Shown: positions 45,272 through 53,844 of the stretch, one piece after another
Layout: the number at the start of each line of letters is the position of its first letter
Position numbering within the stretch: position 1 is the first letter of the stretch
From: Sinorhizobium fredii NGR234
Lineage (GTDB): Bacteria; Pseudomonadota; Alphaproteobacteria; Rhizobiales; Rhizobiaceae
NCBI RefSeq assembly: GCF_000018545.1
Contig: NC_012587.1
Coordinates: 1,550,001 to 1,614,000 of the forward strand
Length of the DNA: 64,000 nt
Direction: 5' to 3'
Program-made: the position numbers and the translations under genes
Notes under the pieces: generated by a model
Seen by the model: the letters and a program-made list of their open reading frames with translations, nothing else
Databases searched by the model: none
What the model was told of the DNA's origin: nothing

Positions 45272-46249
45272 ATGATCAAGACCAGACTTACTTTCATTAC
45301 GGCCGGCCTGACGCTCGCAGCAGCCGGCATGGCCCACGCACATGCAAGCTTCGAGCTTGACAGCACGCCGAACGAAGAGACCTTCAAGGCAATCCTGCAG
45401 GTGCCGCATGGTTGCGACGGCAAGGCGACGACCGAGGTGCAGGTGAAGTTGCCGGAAGGCTTCGTTTTCGCAAAGCCACAACCGAAACCCGGCTGGGAGC
45501 TGGAAATCATCAAGGGCGACTACCAGAAGACCTATGACAACCACGGAACCAAGGTTTCCTCCGGTCCGGTCGAGATCCGCTGGAAGGGCGGCAATCTGCC
45601 GGACGACTATTACGACACCTTCGTCATCCGCGGCAAAGTCTCGGGCTTCGACGAGGAAACGGTGCTTGCCTTCCCGACCACGCAGCTTTGCGGCACTGAG
45701 GCAAAGATCGTCTGGGATGAGGTGCCGGCCGCCGGCGAGAATGCCCACGCGCTCGAACATCCGGCACCGACCGTAACGGTGACGCCGGCAAGCGACGAAC
45801 AGGCCCATGGCGGGCATGGCACTCATCAGGCCGCGGCCGGTCCGGTCGAAGTCGGTGATCTCGAAATCTCGGGCGGTTCGGTCAAGGCGATGCTGCCGGG
45901 CGCAAAGGTCGGCGGCGGCGGCTTTGTCGTCAAGAATACCGGCAGCGCCGACGACCGGCTGCTCGCCGTGGAAAGCCCGGCGGCCGGCCGCGTCGAACTG
46001 CATGAAATGACGATGGAGAACGACGTCATGAAAATGCGCAAGCTCGAGGACGGCATCGTTATCCCGGCGGGCGAGACGGTGGAATTGAAGAGCGGCGGCT
46101 TGCACCTGATGTTCATTGAGGTGCCGAAGTCCTTCGCCGAGGGCGACGCCGTGCCCGTCACACTCACCTTCAAGAAGGCTGGGAAGGTCGACTATGTCCT
46201 GCCGGTCGGGTCTGCCGGCGGTGAAGCGGCCGGCCACAAGCACAAGTAA
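45272..46249 (+). CDS. YcnI-like DUF1775 / PCuAC fusion, periplasmic copper protein
   Basis: 325 residues from the ATG at 45272. A signal peptide (LTFITAGLTLAAAGMAHA) is followed by AHASFELDSTPNEETFKAIL, the opening of the YcnI/DUF1775 domain, which begins with a His at the mature N-terminus that can bind copper. After a His-rich linker (SDEQAHGGHGTHQAAAGPVE, near residue 185) comes a PCuAC domain: VELHEMTMENDVMKMRKL near residue 248, and the distal HxM in GGLHLMFIE. PCuAC delivers Cu(I) to cytochrome oxidase. The C-terminus is again His-rich (GHKHK). The two domains are separate proteins in many bacteria. The preceding gene, 91 bp upstream, is DUF2946-like. Confidence 0.9.
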   Translation: MIKTRLTFITAGLTLAAAGMAHAHASFELDSTPNEETFKAILQVPHGCDGKATTEVQVKLPEGFVFAKPQPKPGWELEIIKGDYQKTYDNHGTKVSSGPVEIRWKGGNLPDDYYDTFVIRGKVSGFDEETVLAFPTTQLCGTEAKIVWDEVPAAGENAHALEHPAPTVTVTPASDEQAHGGHGTHQAAAGPVEVGDLEISGGSVKAMLPGAKVGGGGFVVKNTGSADDRLLAVESPAAGRVELHEMTMENDVMKMRKLEDGIVIPAGETVELKSGGLHLMFIEVPKSFAEGDAVPVTLTFKKAGKVDYVLPVGSAGGEAAGHKHK

Positions 46250-46262
46250 GCCCTTTGCCGGG

Positions 46263-46290
46263 TGGAGCGGGTTTGGTCGGACCCGCTCCA
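46263..46290. terminator. Hairpin after YcnI-PCuAC gene
   Basis: TGGAGCGGGT (46263-46272) pairs perfectly with ACCCGCTCCA (46281-46290), 8-nt loop, 14 bp after the stop at 46249 and just before the convergent hypothetical gene. No long T-run, but the stem is strong. Confidence 0.6.
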
Positions 46291-46291
46291 G

Positions 46292-46672
46292 TCATGCTTC
46301 CTGGATGAACGCATCGAGCATGGCTGCGATTTCATCGCCGCTCTCGCCTTCATCGGGAGGCGCTTCATCCTGCTCATCGCCCCCGCGATTGTCGCTTTGC
46401 TCCGCCTGCATGAATTCGAGGTATCGGCGCAATGTCTCCGCCTCGCTCTCCTGAGGCGGACGCTGTTCAGCGCTGATCAGCATCAGCGCCAGGGGAAGGG
46501 CACCCTTCGTCCTGAGAACCGCAGGGGCAAGGGCCGACTGCTCCTGCGGCCGCGCCGAGAGCAGTGTAATGGCTTCATCGGCGGGACCATCGCCGCGCAC
46601 ACGCGCGGACGGCTTGAGGGCATCCGCCGCATAAGCTGCCGTTGTGGCGGAAACGGTTACGACCTGTGTCAC
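46292..46672 (-). CDS. Hypothetical protein, 126 residues
   Basis: The frame from a GTG at 46672 codes 126 residues ending in EAPPDEGESGDEIAAMLDAF. It is low in aromatic residues and rich in Ala, Glu and Pro; no signal peptide, membrane helix or domain is recognised. The C-terminal half is acidic (QSDNRGGDEQDEAPPDEGES). A weak ribosome-site-like AGGGCGA precedes the start. It converges with the copper gene. It could be a real small alphaproteobacterial protein of unknown role or a spurious frame; codon use is in keeping with neighbours, which is why it is kept. Confidence 0.45.
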   Translation of the reverse strand: MTQVVTVSATTAAYAADALKPSARVRGDGPADEAITLLSARPQEQSALAPAVLRTKGALPLALMLISAEQRPPQESEAETLRRYLEFMQAEQSDNRGGDEQDEAPPDEGESGDEIAAMLDAFIQEA

Positions 46673-46940
46673 GCTGTTCGCCCTGAAATACGCTCCTCCC
46701 TTCTCTCTGCCACGCTTTGATTTGCGACCCGGTGAAGCCGGGCGGTCGGATTTTAGTTGAATGCGAGCGTTTTTCGGGCTCGGGCGCGCTCTGGGCTATC
46801 TGGCCAGGCGAACCGTCCTCTTTCGGCGGTCTATGCCGACGGTTGAGCGAGATGTACAATCACAGCCTGACGAAGAGAAGCGGGCGCAGACCCTGCGCCC
46901 CTGAAGAGCATCGGTGAACTCGGTCAGGAAGGACGGGACC

Positions 46941-47078
46941 ATGCGTGCTTTGCTGTTGCTGATAGCACTTTCTACACTCGCTGCGTGCGCCCAAACGGGA
47001 AGATCCCCCAGTTACAGCCCGTATATGCCCGGACAAGGCGACTACTATCCGGGCATCATTCCACCGACGCAGTTCTAG
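46941..47078 (+). CDS. Mini-lipoprotein A (45 residues)
   Basis: A 45-residue lipoprotein precursor: MRALLLLIALSTLAACAQTG begins with a short signal and a lipobox LAAC (Cys at residue 16). The mature peptide is about 30 residues, with PGQGDYYPGIIPPTQF at the end. The ATG at 46941 follows AGGAAGGACGGG. It is too short for most gene callers. A paralogue lies 142 bp downstream. The lipobox predicts outer- or inner-membrane anchoring in the periplasm. Function is unknown; short lipoproteins of this kind include entericidin-like toxins and Lpp-like structural peptides, but the sequence here matches none I know. Confidence 0.75.
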   Translation: MRALLLLIALSTLAACAQTGRSPSYSPYMPGQGDYYPGIIPPTQF

Positions 47079-47220
47079 AAGGGTCCAGGCTCTGCGTTGC
47101 GGAACGCGGCAGAGCGCCTGCTGCTCGCAACATAGGGGAGAGGGCAGACAGGGGAATTGATCCCTGGCGAAGGCCGGAATATCAATGGCCGTCAATCCTT
47201 TAGGAAAGGGGCCGAGATCC

Positions 47221-47331
47221 ATGCGCAGGATCCTATTGTTGCTCGTACTCGCAACGCTCACGGCATGCTCGCAAACCGTCCACGTCGGCGGAGAAGGCGA
47301 GTATTACCAGGGCATCGTCCCGCCGCGGTGA
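47221..47331 (+). CDS. Mini-lipoprotein B (36 residues), paralogue of A
   Basis: A 36-residue precursor, MRRILLLLVLATLTACSQTV then HVGGEGEYYQGIVPPR. The lipobox LTAC puts the Cys at residue 16. It shares with the preceding mini-lipoprotein the signal pattern MR-x(2)-LLLL and the C-terminal pattern G[DE]YY-x-GI[IV]PP, so the two arose by tandem duplication. Its ATG at 47221 is preceded by AAAGGGGCCGAGATCC. No other domain is possible in so short a peptide. It ends 48 bp before a strong hairpin (47380-47415). Confidence 0.72.
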   Translation: MRRILLLLVLATLTACSQTVHVGGEGEYYQGIVPPR

Positions 47332-47379
47332 GCGCGGGATCATCTCCAAGTTTGAAGCAACTGCCGCTCGGCAAGAACA

Positions 47380-47415
47380 GGAAGGGCGCTCGACCCTTTC
47401 GGGGAGCGCCCTTCC
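47380..47415. terminator. Strong hairpin after the mini-lipoprotein pair
   Basis: GGAAGGGCGCTC (47380-47391) and GAGCGCCCTTCC (47404-47415) are a perfect 12-bp stem; the 12-nt loop can also pair internally (CCC/GGG). It is 49 bp after the mini-lipoprotein B stop and 118 bp before the GNAT gene end. No T-run follows, so it is a stable RNA 3' end or repeat-like element. Confidence 0.6.
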
Positions 47416-47532
47416 AACCCGGAAGACGCGAAAGCGCCCGACAAGAATGTCGGCGCATGGTCCTCGATACGGGTGGTGACCGGTAGATGGGGACGACCAG
47501 CGGGATTTCAAGGGATCACGCCGACAGCGCAG

Positions 47533-48009
47533 TCAGAAACGCTTCTTCAGGAAATAGCGCGGAATGGCGCCCGCCCCGCCCTCGAGTTCGCCGAAGAGTT
47601 CGAAGCCGAGCTTTTCATAGAAGGGACGGGCCTGGAATTCGAATGTGTCCAGCCACAGGCCGATATAGCCCCGCGCCCTGGCGATCTTCTCCGCCTCTTC
47701 CATCATTCGCCGGCCGAGGCCGTGGCCGCGATATTCTTCCGGAATGGCCAAATACCTGACGAACGCCCAACCGTAGCCGTCGGTCGCATAGAGCCCGCCG
47801 ATCGCGACGCGCGTTTGCGGATCACGGATGACGACGGCAAAGCCGTTCTGGTCGACCATGCCGCTATTGGCATTGTTGTAGGCATCGAGCGTCGCGACGA
47901 TGGCGCTGATATCGTCAGGGTCGGGGTTATCGGGAATGATGTCGAGGATGGGAGCGGACAAGACGATGCAATCCCGACTGTCTGGAGGGACTGATCCAGC
48001 GTTCACCAT
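47533..48009 (-). CDS. GNAT-family N-acetyltransferase
   Basis: 158 residues from the ATG at 48009; the longer frame reads through the opposite end of a small lipoprotein gene. The acetyl-CoA motif A is seen in YLAIPEEYRGHGLGRRMMEE (R/Q-x-x-G-x-G near residue 100) and motif B in LGFELFGELEG near the C-terminus. It should transfer an acetyl group from acetyl-CoA to an amine, perhaps on a protein or small molecule, in the cytoplasm. The substrate is unknown. The lipoprotein gene on the same strand is 36 bp upstream and may be co-transcribed. Confidence 0.88.
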   Translation of the reverse strand: MVNAGSVPPDSRDCIVLSAPILDIIPDNPDPDDISAIVATLDAYNNANSGMVDQNGFAVVIRDPQTRVAIGGLYATDGYGWAFVRYLAIPEEYRGHGLGRRMMEEAEKIARARGYIGLWLDTFEFQARPFYEKLGFELFGELEGGAGAIPRYFLKKRF

Positions 48010-48044
48010 ACACCACGCGGGTGTCCGATGAGAAGCTCGGACAA

Positions 48045-48209
48045 TTAGTAGGCCATGCGCACACCGCCGGGCGTCGCGGCGCTGAAATCGGGAACGGGGT
48101 TTGGCCCATACCATTGGGCGTAGGTCGTATTGCCTGCGCCGCCGGTGCTGGCGCATCCCGATAGAGCCACGGCCGCCAATGCGGCGGCGATCAGATACTT
48201 CAGGCGCAT
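48045..48209 (-). CDS. Small lipoprotein (54 residues)
   Basis: 54 residues from the ATG at 48209: MRLKYLIAAALAAVALSGCA has a clear signal and lipobox LSGC (Cys at residue 19). The mature part, about 35 residues, ends in FSAATPGGVRMAY and contains YAQWYGPNPVPDF. No family is recognised. GAGAATCC immediately precedes the start. It lies upstream of the GNAT gene on the same strand. It is unlike the two mini-lipoproteins at 46941 and 47221 in its C-terminal motif, though all three have the same layout. Confidence 0.7.
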   Translation of the reverse strand: MRLKYLIAAALAAVALSGCASTGGAGNTTYAQWYGPNPVPDFSAATPGGVRMAY

Positions 48210-48431
48210 GGATTCTCCGATTCTGATTCGTTTAGCGGCAATCACGTTGCGGGATTCGCTGATGCCAGTCCATTGCTTAAAGGTTCCGGCTTTGGTGTCT
48301 TTAAGCACTTTCCATCAATTCTTCTTTTGTTCCCTATCGCATTCCAGCCCGAGGTTTTCCCTCGGGCCGGCGTCTGTGGAGGGCGGGGGGTTGGCGCCGC
48401 CGCCGCGCGTGCGTGCTGCTGCTAGATCAAC

Positions 48432-51400
48432 TCAGCTGCACCCGCTCGTCGCACCACACGTGTCGCACTTCTCGCAAGTCCCATTCCGGACCATCGTGAA
48501 GTTCTGGCACTCGGAGCACATGTTGCCGGTGTAGCCCTGCATGATGGAGCGGGCGCGGCGTTCGGCTTCGACCTTCTTGGCTTCCGACTTGGCGGAGGCG
48601 GCTTCCGCGGCGGCCCTGTCGGAGAAGAGAGCGGTCACTTCCTGTTCGACTTCTTCGGCGATCTCCTCGGCAAGCTCGGCGGCGCGCTCCTCATAGTCGC
48701 GCTTGAAGGCGACGACTTCCGAGGTTGCGGCGGCTGTTGCCGGCTCCAGCTTGCGGACGGCGTTGCCGGCGATCGCGGTGACCGTGGCGCCGCCCGAGGC
48801 GCGGGTCGGAGCGCCGGTGGAGGCCCCCTTCGGCTCCGAGCGGTCGGCCGTGCCGCCGACGACCGTCGGCTTGTAGCCGCGCGTCCAGCCGGTCGAGACG
48901 AGGTTGGTCTTGCCTTCCTGGATGCCGCGGCCGAGCGCCGTGTTGCTGAAATCGGAGGTGTCGACATGGGCGAGGTCGTGACGGCCGAGATAGGAAACGG
49001 CGAGCTCGCGGAACACGTAGTCGAGGATCGACGTGGCGTTCTTGATCGCGTCGTTGCCCTGGACCATGCCGGCCGGCTCGAACTTGGTGAAGGTGAAGGC
49101 CTCCACATATTCCTCGAGCGGCACGCCATATTGGAGACCGAGCGAGATGGCGATGGCGAAGTTGTTCATCATCGCCCGGAAGGCCGCACCTTCCTTGTGC
49201 ATGTCGATGAAGATTTCGCCCAAGCGGCCGTCGCCGAATTCGCCGGTGCGCAGATACACCTTGTGGCCGCCGACGATCGCCTTCTGGGTATAGCCCTGGC
49301 GGCGGTTCGGTAGTTTTTCGCGGGCGCGGATGACCTTTTCGATGACGCGCTCGACAATCTTCTCGGTGACCGCGACCGCCTGGGCGGCGGCCGGCGCCTG
49401 CAACAGCTCCTCGATCGCCTCCTCGTCCTCCTCGTCCTCGATCAGCGAGGCGTTCAGCGGCTGCGACAGCTTGGAGCCATCGCGATAGAGGGCGTTGGCC
49501 TTCAGCGCCAGCTTCCAGGAAAGCATGTAGGCGTTCTTGCAATCCTCGACGGTCGCCTCGTTCGGCATGTTGATCGTCTTGGAGATGGCGCCCGAGATGA
49601 ACGGCTGGGCGGCCGCCATCATGCGGATGTGGCTTTCGACCGAAAGGTAGCGCTTACCGATCTTGCCGCAGGGGTTGGCGCAATCGAAGACCGGCAAATG
49701 CTCGGCCTTCAGGAAGGGCGCGCCCTCGAGCGTCATGGCGCCGCAGACGTGAATGTTGGCAGCTTCGATGTCCTTCCTGGAGAAGCCGAGATGCTCGAGC
49801 AGATTGAAGTCCATCGAGGCGAGCTGCTCGTCGCTGACCTTCAGCGTGCCCTTGAGGAAGTCGGCGCCGAGCGTCCACTGATTGAAGACGAACTTGATAT
49901 CGAAGGCGGACTTCAGCGCCGCATTGACGGCATCGACCTTCTCATCGGTGAAGCCCTTTGCCTTCAGCGTCGTCGGATTGATGGCCGGTGCCTGGTTGAG
50001 GTTGCCGTGGCCGACCGCATAGGCCTCGATTTCGGCGATCTGGCTCTCCGAATAGCCGAGCGTGCGCAGCGCCTCCGGAACGGCCCGGTTGATGATCTTG
50101 AAGTAGCCGCCGCCGGCGAGCTTCTTGAACTTCACCAGCGCGAAATCGGGCTCGATGCCGGTGGTGTCGCAATCCATGACGAGGCCGATCGTGCCGGTCG
50201 GCGCGATCACGGTCGCCTGGGCGTTGCGGTAGCCGTGCTTTTCGCCAAGTTCGACGGCCTCGTCCCAGGCGCTCTTGGCGTGGGCGATCAGCTCCTGATC
50301 CGGGCAATCGGCATGGATGAGCGCGACCGGGTTGACCGACAGGCCCTCATAGCCGGTGGTCTCGCCATGGGCGGCGCGGCGGTGGTTGCGCATGACGCGC
50401 AGCATGTTCTCACGGTTCGGCGCAAAGCCGGGGAAGGGGCCGAGCTTGGCCGAGATCTCGGCCGAGGTTGCGTAGGCAACGCCGGTCATGATCGCGGTCA
50501 GCGCGCCGGCGATGGCGCGGCCTTCGGCCGAGTCATAGGGGATGCCGGACGACATCAGCAGGCCGCCGATATTGGCGTAGCCGAGGCCGAGCGTGCGGTA
50601 CTCATAGGAGAGCTCGGCGATCTCGCGCGACGGGAACTGCGCCATCATCACCGAGACTTCGAGAACGACCGTCCAGAGGCGAACGGCATGCTCGTAATCG
50701 GCGATGTTGATCCGCTTGGTGGCGGCATCCTTGAACTGCATCAGGTTCAAGGAAGCGAGGTTGCAGGCCGTGTCGTCGAGGAACATGTATTCCGAGCACG
50801 GGTTGGAGGCGCGGATCGGGCCGGCCGCCGGGCAGGTGTGCCAGTCGTTCATCGTCGTGTTGAAGTGCAGGCCCGGATCGGCTGAGGCCCAGGCCGCGTA
50901 GGAGATCGACTCCCAGAGATCGCGGGCCTTCAGCGTCTTCATGACGCGGCCGTCCTTGCGGGCCGTCAGGTTCCATTCGTCATCCGCTTCGACGGCGCGC
51001 AGGAAGTCGTCCTTGATCGAGACGGAGTTGTTGGAGTTCTGGCCGGAGACGGTCAGGTAGGCTTCCGAATCCCAGTCCGTGTCATAGGTCTTGAACTGGA
51101 TGTCCTTGTAGCCCTGGCGGGCGAACTGGATGACGCGCTTGACGTAGTTTTCCGGCACCAGCGCCTGCTTGGCGGCGCGGATCTCGCGCTTCAGGGCCGG
51201 GTTCTGCTTCGGGTCGAAGCAGGCGTCGTCGCTGCCGTCGCAATTGACGCAGGCCTTCATGATCGCCTTCAGGTGCTTGGCGACGATCTTCGAGCCCGTG
51301 ACGAGAGCCGCGACCTTCTGCTCTTCCTTGACCTTCCAGTTGATGTATTCCTCGATATCCGGATGGTCGATGTCGACGACCACCATCTTGGCGGCGCGGC

Positions 51401-52223
51401 GCGTCGTGCCGCCCGACTTGATGGCGCCGGCGGCGCGGTCGCCGATCTTCAGGAAGCTCATCAGGCCGGAGGACTTGCCGCCGCCCGAGAGCTTTTCGCC
51501 TTCGGCGCGCAGATGCGAGAAGTTGGAGCCAGTGCCCGAGCCGTATTTGAAGAGGCGCGCCTCGCGCACCCAGAGGTCCATGATGCCGCCCTCATTGACG
51601 AGGTCGTCGCCGACCGACTGGATGAAGCAGGCATGCGGCTGCGGGTGCTCATAGGCCGACTTCGACTTGGTCAGCTTGCCGGTGAAGGGGTCGACATAGA
51701 AATGGCCCTGGCCGGGGCCGTCGATGCCATAGGCCCAGTGCAGGCCGGTGTTGAACCATTGCGGCGAATTCGGCGCGACGCGCTGGGTGGCGAGCATATA
51801 GGCAAGCTCGTCGCGGAAGGCGCTGGCGTCCTCTTCCGTTTCGAAATAGCCGCCCTTCCAGCCCCAGTAGGCCCAGGTGCCGGCGAGGCGATCGAAAACC
51901 TGCCGGGCGTCGGTTTCGGAACCGTATTGCTCGTCCTTCGGCAGCGCCTTCAGTGCTTCGGTGTCGGGAACCGAGCGCCACAGGAAGGAGGGCACGTCGT
52001 TCTCCTCAACGCGCTTCAGCTTGGCCGGCACGCCCGCCTTGCGGAAATATTTCTGGGCGAGAATGTCGGCGGCGACCTGGGAGAATTGCGCCGGCACGTC
52101 GATATCGGCAAGGCGGAAGACGATCGACCCGTCCGGATTCTTGATCTCGCTCGTCGCCTTGCGGAATTCTATCTCGGCATAGGCGGATTGCCCTGCCTTC
52201 GTGAACCGACGTTCGATCTTCAT
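48432..52223 (-). CDS. nrdJ: Adenosylcobalamin-dependent ribonucleotide reductase (class II)
   Basis: 1263 residues. NrdJ features: an N-terminal part with [40 protein letters not shown] near residue 235; the active-site Asn/Cys/Glu motif [20 protein letters not shown] near residue 475; and a C-terminal zinc-binding tail [20 protein letters not shown]. It reduces ribonucleotides to deoxyribonucleotides with a B12 radical and needs no oxygen. In rhizobia it is the main or only such enzyme, which links DNA synthesis to cobalamin supply. No B12 riboswitch was recognised; an NrdR-like box at the promoter is possible. The 696-bp upstream gap holds no gene. Confidence 0.97.
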   Translation of the reverse strand: MKIERRFTKAGQSAYAEIEFRKATSEIKNPDGSIVFRLADIDVPAQFSQVAADILAQKYFRKAGVPAKLKRVEENDVPSFLWRSVPDTEALKALPKDEQYGSETDARQVFDRLAGTWAYWGWKGGYFETEEDASAFRDELAYMLATQRVAPNSPQWFNTGLHWAYGIDGPGQGHFYVDPFTGKLTKSKSAYEHPQPHACFIQSVGDDLVNEGGIMDLWVREARLFKYGSGTGSNFSHLRAEGEKLSGGGKSSGLMSFLKIGDRAAGAIKSGGTTRRAAKMVVVDIDHPDIEEYINWKVKEEQKVAALVTGSKIVAKHLKAIMKACVNCDGSDDACFDPKQNPALKREIRAAKQALVPENYVKRVIQFARQGYKDIQFKTYDTDWDSEAYLTVSGQNSNNSVSIKDDFLRAVEADDEWNLTARKDGRVMKTLKARDLWESISYAAWASADPGLHFNTTMNDWHTCPAAGPIRASNPCSEYMFLDDTACNLASLNLMQFKDAATKRINIADYEHAVRLWTVVLEVSVMMAQFPSREIAELSYEYRTLGLGYANIGGLLMSSGIPYDSAEGRAIAGALTAIMTGVAYATSAEISAKLGPFPGFAPNRENMLRVMRNHRRAAHGETTGYEGLSVNPVALIHADCPDQELIAHAKSAWDEAVELGEKHGYRNAQATVIAPTGTIGLVMDCDTTGIEPDFALVKFKKLAGGGYFKIINRAVPEALRTLGYSESQIAEIEAYAVGHGNLNQAPAINPTTLKAKGFTDEKVDAVNAALKSAFDIKFVFNQWTLGADFLKGTLKVSDEQLASMDFNLLEHLGFSRKDIEAANIHVCGAMTLEGAPFLKAEHLPVFDCANPCGKIGKRYLSVESHIRMMAAAQPFISGAISKTINMPNEATVEDCKNAYMLSWKLALKANALYRDGSKLSQPLNASLIEDEEDEEAIEELLQAPAAAQAVAVTEKIVERVIEKVIRAREKLPNRRQGYTQKAIVGGHKVYLRTGEFGDGRLGEIFIDMHKEGAAFRAMMNNFAIAISLGLQYGVPLEEYVEAFTFTKFEPAGMVQGNDAIKNATSILDYVFRELAVSYLGRHDLAHVDTSDFSNTALGRGIQEGKTNLVSTGWTRGYKPTVVGGTADRSEPKGASTGAPTRASGGATVTAIAGNAVRKLEPATAAATSEVVAFKRDYEERAAELAEEIAEEVEQEVTALFSDRAAAEAASAKSEAKKVEAERRARSIMQGYTGNMCSECQNFTMVRNGTCEKCDTCGATSGCS

Positions 52224-52919
52224 TGTCCCGTCCTTTTGCCATGCGCCAAGGCGCAGTTAACCCCGCCCGGCCGCGAGGTCTCCCGCAGCCAGCTTCAGCT
52301 TCCGTTCGCTAGAGGAAACCCAAACCAGGGTCTCCAGTATCTTGTGGTGATGCTGGCTGCAAACACTAAATATAGTATTAACAGGTTCTTTACGCCAGCC
52401 TGAATGTCGTTTCGGCGGCCCAAAAAATCGCGCAAAATTCCCGCTGCGGCCCACGCGGGGATCATCCGCTTCAGCCACCTGCCAGAACCGACGATTTGGG
52501 GGATGAACCGGTCACTTCATTTCCCGGTCCGCCGCCGTCGCAACGTGAAATCCATTAACCGTGAATCGCCTTTGGGCGTCAAGGGGTGGTTTGTGACGGA
52601 ATTTTGAGCGCTATATCTTGTGTGGATCGACTGTGGAAAACGGGGACATCTACCAATCCGTTGAAAATCAGGGGGTTCGGGTGGCTGCCTTGCAACAGGC
52701 GGCAACGCCGGACAGAAAATGAGAGTTTTCACGGGTAAAAAAACAGGTAGGGGGCATTCCGAAATTCTACTGACAATTGCGAAACGCGCCGGAATGTGAA
52801 GCGCTCGCTCTCCTGATTCGAATGACTACATGTGGTGGCCGTGAGGTCGGCCTCCGAAGCACGATGCCACCTCGCGAATTGCTGCGCACATCGACGCGGA
52901 CCTGGTCCTGTTTCGCGCG
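52224..52919. other. 696-bp intergenic region upstream of nrdJ
   Basis: No convincing gene is present in either direction. It holds the nrdJ promoter area with a NrdR-like box at 52363-52378, a second such motif at 52608-52623, and a weak inverted repeat (CATTCCG 52755-52761 / CGGAATG 52790-52796). Gene calls on the plus strand around 52404-52607 have poor codon use. The end next to DUF72 shows GGTAAAAAAACAGG. A small RNA cannot be excluded. Confidence 0.5.
52363..52378. promoter_or_regulatory. Candidate NrdR box / nrdJ promoter
   Basis: ACACTAAATATAGTAT matches the NrdR consensus ACACWATATATWGTGT at 14 of 16 positions by eye. Read on the minus strand, the motif contains CTATAT, the S. meliloti -10 hexamer, so it lies over the likely nrdJ promoter. 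NrdR represses ribonucleotide reductase genes when dATP is high. A second copy, gcgCTATATCTTGTGT, is at 52608-52623 (13 of 16), far upstream. Confidence 0.5.
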
Positions 52920-53723
52920 CTAGCTCACCCGCTTCTGCAGTTCCCGGGCGCCATTCGGCGCATTGACCTTGCCCGAGCTGATGAAGAAGGCGAAGACGTC
53001 GCGGGGCGCCTTCTCCGCCTTCCGGTTCGGCGCGCTCTTTTCCAGCCCATCCGGCTCGCCGCCCGCTGCAAAGGTCTTGAGCCTTTCGGCCCAGAGGTCG
53101 AGGCCGACCGGCGGATAGCAGGTCTTGACGTCGTCGCTGCCCTTCTGCAGCCGGGCATAGACGAAATCCGCGGTGACGTCGGCAATCATCGGGTAGTCCT
53201 CGTGCTCGGCGAGAACCGCCGCCACTTTGTGCTTATCGAGGAGCGCGACGAACTCCGGCACCTGGAAGGAAGGGTGGCGGACTTCGACGACGTGCCGGAG
53301 CTTCAAGCCGTCCTGCTTTTCCGGCAGCAGCTTCAGAAAGCCCTCGAAGTCCTGCGGATCGAACTTCTTGGTCGGGGCGAACTGCCACAGGATGGGACCG
53401 AGCCGGTCGCCAAGTTCCGTCAGGCCCTGCGTCAGGAATCGCTCCATGGATTCGCCGGCCTCCGCCAGCACCTTGCGATTCGTCACGAAGCGGCTGGCCT
53501 TCAGGGAGAATATGAAGCCGTCCGGCACCTCTGCTGCCCATTTGGCGAAGGTGGCCGGCTTCTGCGAGCTGTAATAGGTGCCGTTGACCTCGATGGCGCG
53601 CAGTTCCTTGCCGGCGAATTCAAGCTGCCGCTTCTTCGGAAGGTCGGAGGGATAGAAGCTTTCCTCCCAGGGCTCGAAATTCCAGCCGCCGATGCCGACA
53701 CGGATCTTTCCTGCTTCTGCCAT
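52920..53723 (-). CDS. DUF72 family protein (TIM-barrel-like)
   Basis: 267 residues from the ATG at 53723, with GGAGGA just before (an ATG at 53726 is equivalent). The opening GKIRVGIGGWNFEPWEESFY and NGTYYSSQKPATFAKWAAEV are typical of DUF72. The C-terminus has FVYARLQKGSDDVKTCYPP, which in DUF72 resembles the usual YvRLhG motif. The function is unknown; the fold is TIM-barrel-like. It is downstream of uvrA by 121 bp on the same strand, an order also seen in rhizobia, and could belong to a DNA-repair context. An RNA 3' end near 52730 is not clear. Confidence 0.88.
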   Translation of the reverse strand: MAEAGKIRVGIGGWNFEPWEESFYPSDLPKKRQLEFAGKELRAIEVNGTYYSSQKPATFAKWAAEVPDGFIFSLKASRFVTNRKVLAEAGESMERFLTQGLTELGDRLGPILWQFAPTKKFDPQDFEGFLKLLPEKQDGLKLRHVVEVRHPSFQVPEFVALLDKHKVAAVLAEHEDYPMIADVTADFVYARLQKGSDDVKTCYPPVGLDLWAERLKTFAAGGEPDGLEKSAPNRKAEKAPRDVFAFFISSGKVNAPNGARELQKRVS

Positions 53724-53844
53724 CATTTCCTCCTCGAGGGCCGCAACGCGCCCGTACTCCCGTCTCATTTGTCGCGCAGGTTCGCCCGTCGAGATGCAGG
53801 CGAGCGCAAGACTTGGTCGATCCTAAAAAGGAACCGCCACCCGA

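Noticed and set aside
46717..46917. Plus-strand 66-codon frame before mini-lipoprotein A
   Set aside because: Non-ATG start, no ribosome site, Arg/Cys-rich composition unlike real proteins; overlaps a hairpin at 46882-46900.
52224..52400. Cobalamin riboswitch before nrdJ
   Set aside because: Looked for because NrdJ needs B12; no B12-box-like core (GCCACTG) or matching stems found.
52404..52607. Plus-strand 67-codon frame upstream of nrdJ
   Set aside because: No ribosome site, basic low-complexity protein without likeness to any family; probably chance.
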